Part shown: piece by piece, positions 12,519 through 23,650 of the stretch | Layout: each line of letters opens with the position of its first letter | Position numbering within the stretch: position 1 is the first letter of the stretch | Source: Antitrichia curtipendula | Lineage: Eukaryota; Streptophyta; Bryopsida; Hypnales; Leucodontaceae | DNA: 64,000 bases | Assembly (NCBI GenBank): GCA_951230915.1 | Contig: OX579634.1 | Location: 43,847,570-43,911,569, forward strand | Direction of reading: 5' to 3' | Made by a program: the position numbers and the translations under genes | The notes under the pieces: generated by a model | Databases searched by the model: none | Told to the model about the DNA's origin: nothing | What the model saw: the letters and a program-made list of their open reading frames with translations, nothing else

Positions 12519-13130
12519 TAAAAAATTCTTGTTCCAAGATCTTCAATAATATTCAGCATTGTTTTTTTTGCCACTAGGCTACAACCAAAAAACGTTGAGT
12601 AGTTTTTGCAAAGGAAATTTTCATTTTTTTTTGGTCAAAATAGCTAAAGTACTAACACCTCTGTTTAGAAACAATGTATCCATTTTTAGTGCAATCACAC
12701 CTAAGAATAGATACACTATTTTCAAACGGATGGAGTAATATTTTTTTTTGAAGACCAATATCCAAATTTCACCTAAATATATCACCTAATTTTGACATAG
12801 ATGCCACCAAATATCACCCAAGTATCACATGAACATCGAAGAAATAGCTCGCTACTTATCTAAATGATGAAAAGAATCATTGATAACATCATATCCCCAA
12901 CTGTCAATTTTTTTTTAATGAATTCATACCTTACGTTAGGCTACTTGTTTGTTTGTTACGTTGCGGCTTTTGGAACCATGTGTCCTCTAATCACATTCTT
13001 GGTACCATCGGAAAGCCCTTCAACAAGGAAGGGTGCACGGGCTTTATTTCGTGGCATGCTAAATTTAGGACAACAAAAAAAGATACTGAATTTTTCATGA
13101 ATTAAAAAAAAAAATAGAAATTTATTTTTA
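12519..13130. other. AT-rich intergenic DNA
   Basis: Nothing recognised beyond A/T runs and one 78-codon frame with no similarity that I can see. Confidence 0.4.
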
Positions 13131-13136
13131 CTTTTT

Positions 13137-13571
13137 TTACTTTATTCTACAGCGGCAACGGTACAGGGCACACCAGTTAATATGGTTAATAATGAAAAAT
13201 GTAATTTTTTGGTGGTGTCTTTGGTGTCTTTCTGTCCATGGAGCCAGCACACCATTCTTTTTCAACTTGTATAGATCTGCAGGAATTTGGGAAAAATCCC
13301 AACTTCCCAAGTGTTGGCGTGCTGACAGAACTGGCTCAAGCGGCAGCAACTGCCCCTCTTTTCGGGTCGACCTGTTCACACTTGCGAAACGGTGGGATCC
13401 GGTCTGAAGAAAAACCACATTCATTTGGAACCAGTTGGATGGGGTCATGATCCTTTGGGAAGAAACCATCATGTGCTCGCTGACGTGGAGTTCATGTAGT
13501 GGTGGAGATAATAGTGGAAAAGATGGTGAAAGAATCAAATGGAATGGGAGGGAGGATTTCCGAGTAGTCAA
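13137..13571 (-). other. Uncharacterised open frame in a GC-richer island
   Basis: An open frame of about 144 codons without a recognisable domain. The opposite strand is also open over 13,238-13,450 (ending near GVLTELAQAAATAPLF), so the coding strand, if any, is unclear. The island (about 13,190-13,530) is GC-richer than its flanks, like the fragment at 9,892-10,113, and may be another stranded exon. It could equally be non-coding. Confidence 0.2.
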
Positions 13572-15216
13572 AAAGTGGCTTTTTATTAATTATAAACGAA
13601 ATAAGATATTTGGATGTGGACAATGAAGATCCTCTTGACGGATGAATAAATACTTTGTTGGTAACGATGTGATGAGACTTGTTCTATTTGTTAGAGCTTG
13701 TTTCCATAGAGCAACTAGAGCTCTTGATCTAGACCCTCTATGCACTTTTCGTTGGGGTTGGAACTCAAAGCTCCTTTCTAGCACCATTTCAACTTCTAGC
13801 CCTTGCATTTCGGTTTTGCAGAGCTAGAGGGCTTAAAGCGGTTATTCGAAGGGAAAACAAATTGAATCACTACATGAAATATGCGTGGCACGTGTCCATT
13901 GCATTGTAGCAAGTTGAGAATGGGCAGCTAATATATTGCAAAGGCAAGCTTGATGGAAACAACTAGTTGTACGGACTGCTTGCAAGCCTCCTCCGATTCT
14001 TGTAGCCTTCCAATGGAAACAAGCTCTTAGTGTTTTTCATGCAAGGTAAGTGCACCTAACTGTGACCCGTTTTTTTAAAACCACCCCTACATACTTTTGT
14101 CCGTGTATAATGTACATATTCAATTCATGAGAATCTAGGATCAATTTTGGGTACATATTTTAAGGTACTTTGAAATTAATACTAATGATAATCATACAAT
14201 GTAGATCCAAAAAATGCATGCAAAGAAAATTTAAAATTGTATTTTGACTTTCAACAAGATTCAACAATGACTTGGATAATTTCATAATAGGAACCATAAT
14301 CAACTAGTACTTGTTCATTTGATTTTAGTTTTTTTTTAAGCTGATATCATCCTATTGAAGGCCCAATCTAGTTAACAGCACAATTGTTGTAGAAATGCAT
14401 AAATGGATTCCATTTTGATCCTTGTATTAGAAATAGATTGAATTTCTTTTTGTGTTTTGAATCATATTATGACACTTGAATTGCCTAAATCTTTGATGAA
14501 AATCAAATTTCTTCAAATGCTCCAATATGTCCAAACACCATCTAAGGTGAAATCGCCCAAAATTGTCAAGATAAATGATTCAACATAGTTGGTGGCACTT
14601 TTTTTAGTATTAGCAATTGAAAATCATGAATTAAACAAAAAATATATAATTTTTGGATAAGACACGAAATTTTTGTGAATTTTCAAAATGAAACTCCCTA
14701 GGTCCAATTGAAATTGTCACATAGCTTGGTCTTAAAACCAAAATTTAAAAAATTCAGCAGTCAACTAATCACAATTAAATATAGGTCTAGTTTAATGACA
14801 CTTTGGAGGGCACTTTTATTAAAAGTCTACTTGTTAGGAATGGATACAAGGATGAGCTTAGGTGTTTTCACCTTAAGTAGTTTCTTCAAAGTGGAGGATC
14901 AAACCAAAACATACAAAAAGCTTGCCAAGATCATGACCATTCACCTTTACAGATTTCACCCATACATAAGTTTGCTAGTGTTAAGAATGTAGGATCAAGA
15001 ATCAATTTGACTTGGCATGATTGCATGAGTGTTACATGGATAGGTTAGGACAGTACACTGAAATGATTATTTCATATAATTTAAACTATTTATCACAAGG
15101 ACATACTATTCAATACCAATTGTAATTGTGGCGTACGTTGTAACATTCATGGTGTGCAATTAATGGTGACATTGGTAGATTGGGTAGCCTAATTCTCATT
15201 GCCAGCTAAGGTAGTG
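13572..15216. other. Intergenic DNA, no gene recognised
   Basis: AT-rich beyond 14,050. Between 13,640 and 14,050 the sequence is somewhat GC-richer, but frames on both strands are short and unconvincing. Nothing else seen. Confidence 0.4.
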
Positions 15217-15610
15217 TGCTCTAAAAGCGCCCATCTTCTTCAAACTGCCCCTATTTTTAGGTGGAGAATGGAGATGTGGTGATTCTTAAATGGACCAGTT
15301 TAGCAATCGAATGCATGGAGGAAAAATTATTTTTTTATTGCAAGAGCCAGTCATTGTCTTTGATTTCTGCTCATCTCTTTACAAGTTGCAAGTGGACAGA
15401 TTTTGGAAGACCTATGGTCACAAATAGGTGCCTATGTCCCGAATCTTTGAAAATTTATAAGTAATTCAAAAATGCTTGGAAAATTACAAAACCACTTGTA
15501 TTAGGTTCCAGGTCTATTTTTCTTTCTCTGAAAAATGATCTAAAAATATCTCTGTCCATGGAAGCCTGTGAAAAAGGCGGACCAGCCCTTAAATGGTCGA
15601 TTTAAGAGCA
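15217..15610. mobile_element. MITE, TGCTCTAAAAGCGMCC family (394 bp)
   Basis: Starts TGCTCTAAAAGCGCCC and ends GGTCGATTTAAGAGCA, imperfect inverses. The interior matches 9,487-9,891 throughout, with about one difference every few bases. Non-coding. Confidence 0.8.
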
Positions 15611-16860
15611 TGTTACTTTAATTATCCACCCATACTATTTGGATGCATCATACTATTTCTATTTGGATGTACTATTTCATTCATTTTCTATAAAATGTCA
15701 CATGTGATGTATTGGGGTTCAATACTGGTCCAGTGGTACTTCAATTGCAGACAGTCCCTTTATGGAAAGGTTTGAGTTCCATGGTTCATTTATGAGAGCC
15801 TCCCCTTTGCTGCTTCAGTACTGGACCGGGCTTTCAGTAGCTGAAAATTAAAAAGAGTACTGTATAACTTACCTTTTGGAATGTGATATTTGGGAATCCC
15901 ATTGTATGGCATAGTCTTCAACACGGGCAATGGGCGGGCTGTAGCTTAGAAATTGCCTCGCGGCATGCACACCAAGTGAAAAAAATATGTCCAGTCATTT
16001 CAAAAAATGAAGGAGGCACGGACAAATAGTGTCTCTTGGGTGCGGCTCGCTAAGCAATTTAATAATCTTCTTGGTCTCACCTTTTGAAAAGCTTCTCTTC
16101 AAAAGTCAAAGAGATTCTTTTTACAATAATAAAATAGGAAGTATGGTGCACCTTTTGACCACTTGGTGAGTCTTCCCGTGGGGTCGTGACTCTTCAATCA
16201 TAATGGCAGCACACCAAACCACAAGAATTCCTTGTGAGTTAGTTGTGGGGATGCTCTTAGAGGAGCTCCACTACAAACTCCAAGTGAAAAGTAACCACGA
16301 TTGTAGTGGGAACGTGACTATTTTAGAGTTCCACTGCATCACCGCTTTGACTTTTGGATTTTCTTGGGCAACGCTATTGTTAAGGTCTTTTGAGACTATG
16401 CTAGAGCTCATGCAACGATGCAAATTCTTTGACTATGGAGGAATCATTCTCTTTCATGACATCTTTGATGATGTAAAACAAGTTGGATAAGGTGTTGATG
16501 ATGAATGAAACTTGGATTGCATTTTTGATTGCTCGGGAAAGAAACCGGTCCACTACTTCACTCTTTGAAAACCATTTCAAGGTTCCTTTTCATGTTGAAG
16601 TGGTGGAGTTGCCCTTAGGACGGATGTCTCTAATAGATCAACATAACTACCTTTCCAAATATAACAATAATTTTTCATTTCCTTGTAAGTAGAAGTTGAA
16701 ATTTCTATTTTTTGAAAGTGCATTCAAAATTACTTTGAATAGGTACAAAAATGCAATTTTTGTACAATTTCCATAGTCTGCTTTCAAAGCGATCTTTTAT
16801 AAAGTGATTGCCTTTCGAGGGTAGCTAAATTCCTTGAAACAATCTTTAGTAACATTTTGT
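15611..16860. other. Intergenic DNA, no gene recognised
   Basis: Plus-strand frames at 16,203-16,490 and 16,483-16,692 overlap slightly but show no domain I can name. I see no splice structure that would join them convincingly. Confidence 0.35.
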
Positions 16861-17180
16861 AGGAAGAAAAAAATGGAATTAAGCATCTACCCCCCACCAC
16901 CACCACCACCCCCACCCCCACCCCCACCCCCAAACCCACCGCCACCGCCACCCCCACCACCACACACACCACCACACACACACACACACACACAAAGTCG
17001 TTTCATTGTTTTTTCGGACCTTCTTAGAATTAGTTACAAATTTTTGAATTTGAAATGCAATGATCATGGAAAACAACCCCTCTTGAAATGTATACTATTG
17101 GTACATTGAAGAAAGCAAAACATACCTCTATGTTGGTGAGTGGTCGCTTTTAGAGCAGGGTTGCACTTTTAGAGCACCGT
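16860..17180. mobile_element. Repeat related to 24,360-24,573, with TTTTAGAGCA end
   Basis: Outside the microsatellite this stretch aligns with 24,360-24,573 (shared GAAATGTATA, TTGGTACATT, GTGAGTGGT). It ends with GGTCGCTTTTAGAGCA (17,142-17,157), the terminal motif of the MITEs at 9,487 and 15,217, followed by a second TTTTAGAGCAC ending near 17,180. The left end is not found. Non-coding. Confidence 0.55.
16889..16993. repeat. Compound microsatellite (CCA, CCCCCA, GCCACC, CA)
   Basis: Runs of ACC, CCCCCA, CCGCCA and finally about ten CA units follow one another on the plus strand. The apparent Pro-rich and Val/Trp/Gly-rich proteins on the two strands are artefacts of the repeat. It lies inside a dispersed repeat whose copy at 24,360-24,573 lacks the expansion, so it grew after insertion. 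Confidence 0.9.
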
Positions 17181-17504
17181 ACGCTACACACAATCCAAAC
17201 AAAATCCAAACAAGAATTTCAACCTAAAGATTGATTCCAATACCTGAAGTCAGTCAAGTTTGTCAAAAGGCTGTACGATGGTGAAATCCATGCATAGAGT
17301 AACAGTACTGGGTCACGGTACTTAGTTGCGTACTGTACATACTGATATTTGCAAAAGTTTTTGTAATTTTCCACAGTCATGACACCCCACTTTAAGCTTG
17401 CGAACTACAACAAATGATTAATTTATTTGACACCAATGGGAAACCACTTTTCATTGCAAGAGTAAACTACAACACCCTCAACCGAAAATCCACCACAATG
17501 GATC

Positions 17505-18420
17505 TTAACCCCTAAAGGACCAAACACCATTTTTTGACAACATAGCGATTTTGGGCAGCTCACTATGATTGGAATTTTNNNNNNNNNNNNNNNNNNNNNN
17601 NNNNNNNNNNNNNNNNNNNNNNNNNNNNNNNNNNNNNNNNNNNNNNNNNNNNNNNNNNNNNNNNNNNNNNNNNNNNNNNNNNNNNNNNNNNNNNNNNNNN
17701 NNNNNNNNNNNNNNNNNNNNNNNNNNNNNNNNNNNNNNNNNNNNNNNNNNNNNNNNNNNNNNNNNNNNNNNNNNNNNNAAGTGGAAAGCTTTGAATCATT
17801 CCTTTTTGATTAATGAATCAAAAGTTATGAGGAGTTTTAGTTTGCGGGCAATTATGAATTCTTTATTCTAAAATAAACTTTGAAGCTCTTTATTTTATTC
17901 AATTTTCAATATTTTTCGGAAATAAATAAATTATAGGATGTATATTGCTCATTAAAACACTGTAACCATTGGGATTGTCATTTTTTAATTTCATAACTAA
18001 ATTCTTAAGAATTTTGTATTTTAAATCAATCTCTACTTCTTTCTACTTACGATTTTTTTCTTGTACATTGTACATTGTCCAAATGATCCAAATTTTTTTA
18101 AGCATGTAGCCAACTTGCCTTGAAGAATGAATCCAAAGAAGCACTATTTTGAACATTTTTCATACAAATGTGAGCTTGTGAAGTGCAGCTACCTAGTTTT
18201 TTTGTAGGGCCAAATAAAATATTTTTATGAATTTGAAAGCTCATATCTTGCAATTTACATGGTGGAAATTTCTGAATTTTTTCCACTTCTTCTCAAACTA
18301 GCATACTACAAAATCCTATGGTTCTATGTATTCAAATTTTTATTTTATTTCCAAAAATTTGGTACTTATATTAGAAATGGCAGTTTTGAAGCATTTTTGG
18401 TGAAAACATACTCAAGAAAC
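17505..18420. mobile_element. TTAA-family element spanning an assembly gap
   Basis: Begins TTAACCCCTAAAGGACC and follows the copy at 40,144-41,085 in the same orientation (shared CAGCTCACTA, GGAAAGCTTTGAA, CATTGGGATTG). The right inverted end is lost, and the copy runs directly into the next element at a TTAA (18,421). 200 Ns occupy 17,579-17,778. Non-coding. Confidence 0.75.
17579..17778. other. Assembly gap (200 N)
   Basis: Exactly 200 undetermined bases inside a TTAA-family element. Aligning the flanks to the intact copy at 40,144 predicts about 215 missing bases, so the placeholder length is close to true. Open frames crossing the Ns are meaningless. Confidence 0.98.
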
Positions 18421-19025
18421 TTAACGCCTAAAGGACCATAAGGCCACCACATAACTTCTACAACTACATTTGTAAAAAAATTGATTTTGAACCTCACTAA
18501 TAGTTCGTAAGCAACAAAAAGATCCTAGATGATTTTTGATGTTGAATCCTTCGGTGCAATCCGATCGAGAAATGATTGAGTGTGCAATTTTTGGTGAATT
18601 TTTGAGAATGGAAATGGCATAGCAAGCTGTTACTTCACATTCTCATATCTTTTTTTCTACACCTCAAAATGATTTGAAAAAATTACACATTAATATTATG
18701 ATAACATGCACATGTGGAAAAAAAATCAGAATTTCTGGAGCACTTTTGAGCATTCTGATTTCAACATTTTGATTTCAACATACACACAAAGTACTCCCTA
18801 ATCGAACATCTTTCATTAATCTTGTCAATGGTGGCATTTTCTCAAAAATTGTATGATTTTGTTGATCTTTTTTTTATATATAAGAAAGCTTAATAAGTCT
18901 TGTTTCATTTCAACAGTGGCAATCATCAAAATTATTCCACACAAATGAGGAATTATACTTGTTACAAGAGCTAGTCAAGAAAACAAGGACTATGCTCAAA
19001 CACCCCTGGTCCTTTAGAGGACTAA
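18421..19025. mobile_element. Short TTAA-family element (605 bp)
   Basis: Left end TTAACGCCTAAAGGACCA; right end TGGTCCTTTAGAGGACTAA, imperfect inverses over about 18 bp. The interior differs from the 940 bp class. It abuts the preceding element without intervening sequence. Non-coding. Confidence 0.6.
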
Positions 19026-19129
19026 GGTTTAATGCTAAAATGGATAACTTGCCAATCCTTGATTGGTAGAAACTTAAATGCCAATAAATACATGGAAAGG
19101 CAGTTATGGAAGATTTATGACTCCATTCT

Positions 19130-19308
19130 TTGTGTGGTTTTGTAATTTCAAGGTTGACCACTTCTTAAATTTACAAAAATTACAATGTTAATCAAAAAAT
19201 TATAATTCCAATTGGATTTGATCCATGAAAAATATGTGTCCCTCTTGGAATTGTGCCCAAGATATTCAGATTCCAAATTATGGTGGTAATAAGCTTGTCT
19301 ACCTTAGC
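19130..19308. mobile_element. Decayed partial copy of the 45,395-45,799 MITE
   Basis: AATCAAAAAATTATAATTCC, AAAAATATGTGTC and a terminal TAAGCTTGTCTACCTTAG line up with the right half of the MITE in the RPL18A pseudogene intron. The left end is not identified. Non-coding. Confidence 0.55.
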
Positions 19309-19869
19309 AGAAAGGTTGTCTTTTACAAAGAGGTCACCATTTTGTTGTTTTCCTTTGCACTTTGATGACTGCATCCATTTGCTTAGGATGCTATCTTCAT
19401 TTCCTCAACATTATGAGGCACAACAACGAGATTGTGCCGGCCACTCCAACTTTTCCAAATTACCCTCTTCATGCCATTTTTGTGGAGCAACATTGTGATG
19501 AATAAGTGCTCCATCTTCCATGAGTATAGATCATGGCCTGGTTGCTATCATGTGAGCCTAGAATCATGAGTACATGAACATAGGAATCTATACACCTATG
19601 ATATAGGTGTTTATATTCTAAAAAACTTCCATGACCATACTATATTTATGTTATGAATACCTATATAACATGTATTTGTACTACAAGCACCTTCAATGGC
19701 TGTTGAATATTTACTTATACATATGCTTAAGACTCATAAGCTTGCATTTTTGTACTCATATGCTAGTGTATGTCATTGACCTCTTGGTACCACTGATAGA
19801 AACTCCTTTACTGAACCTTTATAGATAATGTCCAGAAAGTCTTGTACAATACGCTTTTCTAAGGATTAT
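19309..19869. other. Intergenic DNA
   Basis: Nothing recognised. There is a small inverted pair around 19,595 (ACACCTATGATATAGGTGT). Confidence 0.4.
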
Positions 19870-20262
19870 GCCCAATGCCCTAAATCCTTAAAGTCTCATT
19901 GTCTCCTCATGGGACAAAGTGGATTTTGAATAGGCTCCTATGGTCTCAATTTTTGTTGTGAAGTTTTGAATTTTTTTTTAAGATAGGAAAACATACTAAA
20001 TTTCTAGGAATGTAATCTTTATTTCAATTGGTGACTAGGAACAAAAGTTATGCTACAATAAGTCCAAAAATAGGGGTTATTGGGCAGTACCAAAAAATCA
20101 CCAAAAGTCAAAATAAAATTCTTGAGATTTTGTTTCATATAGAAAGTGTTTTTGTTTACATGGAAAGATTTGATTAATTCTATTTAAACTAGTGATGAGA
20201 AAGTTATTGATAAGTTTGTTTTTCGGACAATGTAAGCTTTTTTTCCAAACCCCCCCCTGTAG
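19870..20262. mobile_element. Partial TTAA-family element, short class
   Basis: Follows the left half of 11,931-12,518: CCTAAATCCTTAAAG, then a CTCAT..GGGACAA phrase, TCCTATGGTCTCAATTTTTG, and a TTTGATTAATTCTATTT phrase near the break. The right half is missing or rearranged. Part of it (GTACAAGATCCTATGGTTA) appears at about 20,869. Confidence 0.5.
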
Positions 20263-20606
20263 GATTCATCTTTTAACACAATTTTTACAATTAATTTTTT
20301 TTGGAATGGTTTAGTTCACGTTCATAGAAAAATCTCACCATTGAGATTGTTGTATTTCAAATCCTTCTTAGAGCTATTAACAATTTAGTTCTTCCTTTTA
20401 TTTTGTATTTGCTTCTATTTAATATTTTTTTAAAGAAAAAATTCAAGTTGTTGTTTTTTCAATTTTTTTCTTAGATTTTCAATTCAAGTCTTCAAAATAA
20501 GTTCTTTTAATTCAACATTGGTAGTGCAAAAATTTGAAGCTAAGAAGATTCAAAGCCTTGAAAGTTAAAATTTAGTCAGATAAGTGTAAAAAATCTTGTT
20601 CTTAAC

Positions 20607-20780
20607 TTCATTAAAATGGCGATATTCTATGTGCCATTTTTAGATTACTCGGTCTGAACCATAAAAGTACCATCTAGGACAGGTATAGATTTCAAAAATC
20701 TAGAACATATGTACATTTTAGACCACCCGGCCTAAACCATAAAAATTGCCAAAGTTGGGAAATGGCACCATTTTAATGAA
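20607..20780. mobile_element. 174 bp inverted-repeat element
   Basis: The left end TTCATTAAAATGG and right end CCATTTTAATGAA are perfect 13 bp inverses. Inside are two direct copies of a roughly 45 bp unit (CATTTTTAGATTACTCGGTC and CATTTTAGACCACCCGGCCT starts) around a near-palindrome TAGATTTCAAAAATCTA. 23,490-23,650 is a diverged relative. Confidence 0.65.
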
Positions 20781-20899
20781 ACTCCCCATTCCTCTTCAAA
20801 TACAAATATCTTGTATTCCTTGTAGTCTAAATTTTTGAAATTTATTCTAGACATTATTATATCAATCTAGTACAAGATCCTATGGTTAGATATGCCAAA

Positions 20900-21145
20900 G
20901 AAATGATTTCTAAATTTTTTTTTAGCAATAGAAATAGCATTTTGTAATGAAATTTGATGAAAAAAGGTCTTGAAAAGGTGCCCCATACCATTACTGAATA
21001 ACAATGTCCTTTGGCTTTTAAAAGTTGGTGCGAGGTAGTCTTCATCATATTCTTCTCCAATGCATCTCCACACCTATACCTAATACAAGTTTTTGCTTGT
21101 CTCAAATGTTGACTCATCATGCCAAATTATGTTTTGTTATTCCTC
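20900..21145 (-). pseudogene. Tc1-like transposase relic
   Basis: On the minus strand, IIWHDESTFE (about 21,115-21,145) matches the first catalytic Asp region of the transposase at 46,767 (VIWTDESSFE). It is followed by WRCIGEEYDEDYLAPTFKS and, one frame away, VMVWGTF, matching VWRRVHENYTDRCLAPTFKS and VMVWGAF there. Frames shift at least twice and stops intervene. Only the middle of the catalytic domain survives. I could not find its inverted ends. Confidence 0.75.
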
Positions 21146-23480
21146 AGTGGTTCAATTTTGATGTTCTAAAGGGAATTGGAGTTGTGTCTCTTGGTGCTTT
21201 TGTGTTAAAAAAGGCCTTTTTAAAGCAATGCAATTGTCAATGACATGATGGTGTTGGGCAAGCATTTGTGACTTTTTGTAATATTGCTTGCCAGTTCTTT
21301 TCCAAAAAGTTTATTATGAACCTCATTAGAGAAAATGTTAGGCCACTAGAGAGCTACTATCCACTGAAAAGATAGGAACACCCTACCATGAAAAAATGTT
21401 CTTTCACCCACCCACTACAAAAAAATTAGCAACCGTTTGATCTAGGCCCTCCATCTGCCATTGTTCCTGGAATATACAAAAAGTAGTATCCGTATAATTT
21501 GTTTCACTTTGTGATTTAGGATTTTTAGAATTAGGGAGTATCTAAAATTAATGGTCTAGAGCTGAAATTTTTGTGGTCTATTTTCACACTAGGAAAATTT
21601 CACACTAGGACAATTACTAAAGAATTTTTTTTTAAGTATTATTTTATGTCCTCTACATGCATGCTAATAGGGCTCCCTTGCACCCACACTTCTGAGCATT
21701 GAAGATGGTTTTGAGATTGTTCTTTCAGTGAAATCTCTTTATTAAAAAATTCTCCCAAATGGACAACTTTAGTTTCTTTAATAATTATTTTTCCTATCTT
21801 ATACAAATTAAAACATCAAAGTATCTATTTTCTTGAGATTTCTCATTTTTCTAGTTCTCCTACTTAAAAATTGTTTCTATGTGTTTCCTTCTTAGGATAT
21901 CTTCTTCTTAAGAGTATATACATTGAACATATTTTTATATATTTCTTAAATTATTTTTTTATTTTAAAGTACTCTAAAAAAATCATGAGTAGTGTACAAA
22001 ATGCTACCAAAAACAGGCAGTCTCTCTTGCAACCACCCAAGAAGGGATTTTATTCCCCTATTCTCATTCAACTGGCGTATCATGAGGAGAATAAATACCA
22101 TAGCACTTGCACTTTCATATTGTTTATTTTTGAATCATATTAAAAAAAAGAACTCATCATGAATGGCCCCATAAGTGTACTCTGGATCCTTGTTTGAATA
22201 TAATTGTAGGAACAAAATTTGACTTCATTTGTAAAATTCACACAAGCTAACAACAAGAACTTGAGACATTTGCTAAGCTCTCTACCCCACTAACAATAGG
22301 TTGGCTTGTCAAAGCTTGAGTTATCAAGGGCTATTTTTTTCTCTAACGTTAAGTATCTTTTTCAAAAAAATTAGAGGGCATTCAAAGTCTCCACAATTTT
22401 CATAAGTTGATGACTGACACAACCAATGTTGACCAAGGGAGCAACATCGCTTGTGCGATTGCGGCTTTCATCTTCTTTACCTCAAAGTGACCAACCACTA
22501 GGGCATTGTGTTTGGTATTGAGGGTCATTTCCGTGATGTTTGAGAGAATTAGAATCACAGGTTTTGTTACTTGATGGGGATATCGTATGTGTAGCTCAGT
22601 TTTTAAAAAAGTAGGGAAAATTTGGATTGTGTCTGAAATTTTAAAAGTTTCTCCAATTATTTCTGAAAATTTGAAAATTTTCATTGTTGCTAATTCCAAA
22701 TATTCAAAAATTATTCTTGAGAAAATTTAGAAAAATGAACACATTTACGTATGAATGGAAAAATCAATCCATAATTAAGATTGTCTAAAATTTATAAAAA
22801 AAAAAATGCCAAAACTCAAGAAATCCAAACCAAGTTGTCCAATTGTCGAACTACAAAAAGTAAACTATTTTGGCAAAAGACTATCGAAACTGACCTACAC
22901 GTAGGATATATAGTAAGTGTTCTATTGGAGGTGCGTGGGATAAGGTAAACCAACCGATGACAAGTAGAATGATTGGTTTGCCTTGTTGGCATTATTGAGC
23001 ATTTTTAAATTATTTCCTACATAAAGACAAATGAGACAAATGGGAAGAGCAATTGACTTCCTTTCTTTGACAATGCATAAATTTGTTATGAATTTTTGAA
23101 GTGAGTTGGCCAATTGATCCGAAACCAATAAAATGTGTACCCATCAAATGATCATCTTACTTACCTAACGCAATCACACTATTTCCTAACATGGTCACAA
23201 CATGAAAGCCAAAAAAATCACTTCTTGTAATGAATTTACAGTTTTACACTAAAAAGGTAGAAGTTCTTGTTGGAGTCACTAATCCTCCGTCACCATCCAA
23301 GACAATTGGCTGTTTGATTGTGACCACTAAATCAACCTAATATCGCCCAAATCTCATTTATTGAAAAAATAAATTGTCATGTGTTGATGCAAGACTTTAA
23401 TGGGTCATTTCCTAGGTGTTTCTAATGAGCCTTTTGCTTGTCATAGGTTAGTTTACCCAAATATGCAAATCACAAAAACT
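21146..23480. other. AT-rich intergenic DNA
   Basis: No domain-bearing frames. Pieces may belong to the Tc1-like relic upstream, but I cannot align them. Confidence 0.4.
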
Positions 23481-23489
23481 ATTTCAAGG

Positions 23490-23650
23490 GGACTGTACTG
23501 TACATTTCAGATCGCACGGTCTGAACTTCAAAAGCAACATCTATTACACTTGTAGATTTCAAAAATCTAGGATAGTTGAACATTTCAGAGAGGCTACTCT
23601 GAATTGTGAAAACTGCCAAAGTTACGAGATTTTGCTATTTTAACGAAATT
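23490..23650. mobile_element. Diverged relative of the 174 bp inverted-repeat element
   Basis: Contains GTACATTTCAGATCGCACGG, GTAGATTTCAAAAATCTAGG and a second CATTTCAGA unit, then AAAACTGCCAAAGTTACGAG, in the same order as 20,607-20,780. Terminal inverted repeats are eroded (ATTTTAACGAAA at the right). Confidence 0.6.

Noticed and set aside
13238..13450. Possible plus-strand gene around GVLTELAQAAATAPLF
   Set aside because: Too short, opposite strand equally open, no family match that I can defend. Kept only as an unresolved island.
16834..17109. Proline-rich protein (and Trp/Val/Gly-rich frames on the other strand)
   Set aside because: These frames are made entirely by the CCA/CA microsatellite.
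17563..17871. Open frames across 17,579-17,778
   Set aside because: The interior is 200 N; there is no sequence to translate.
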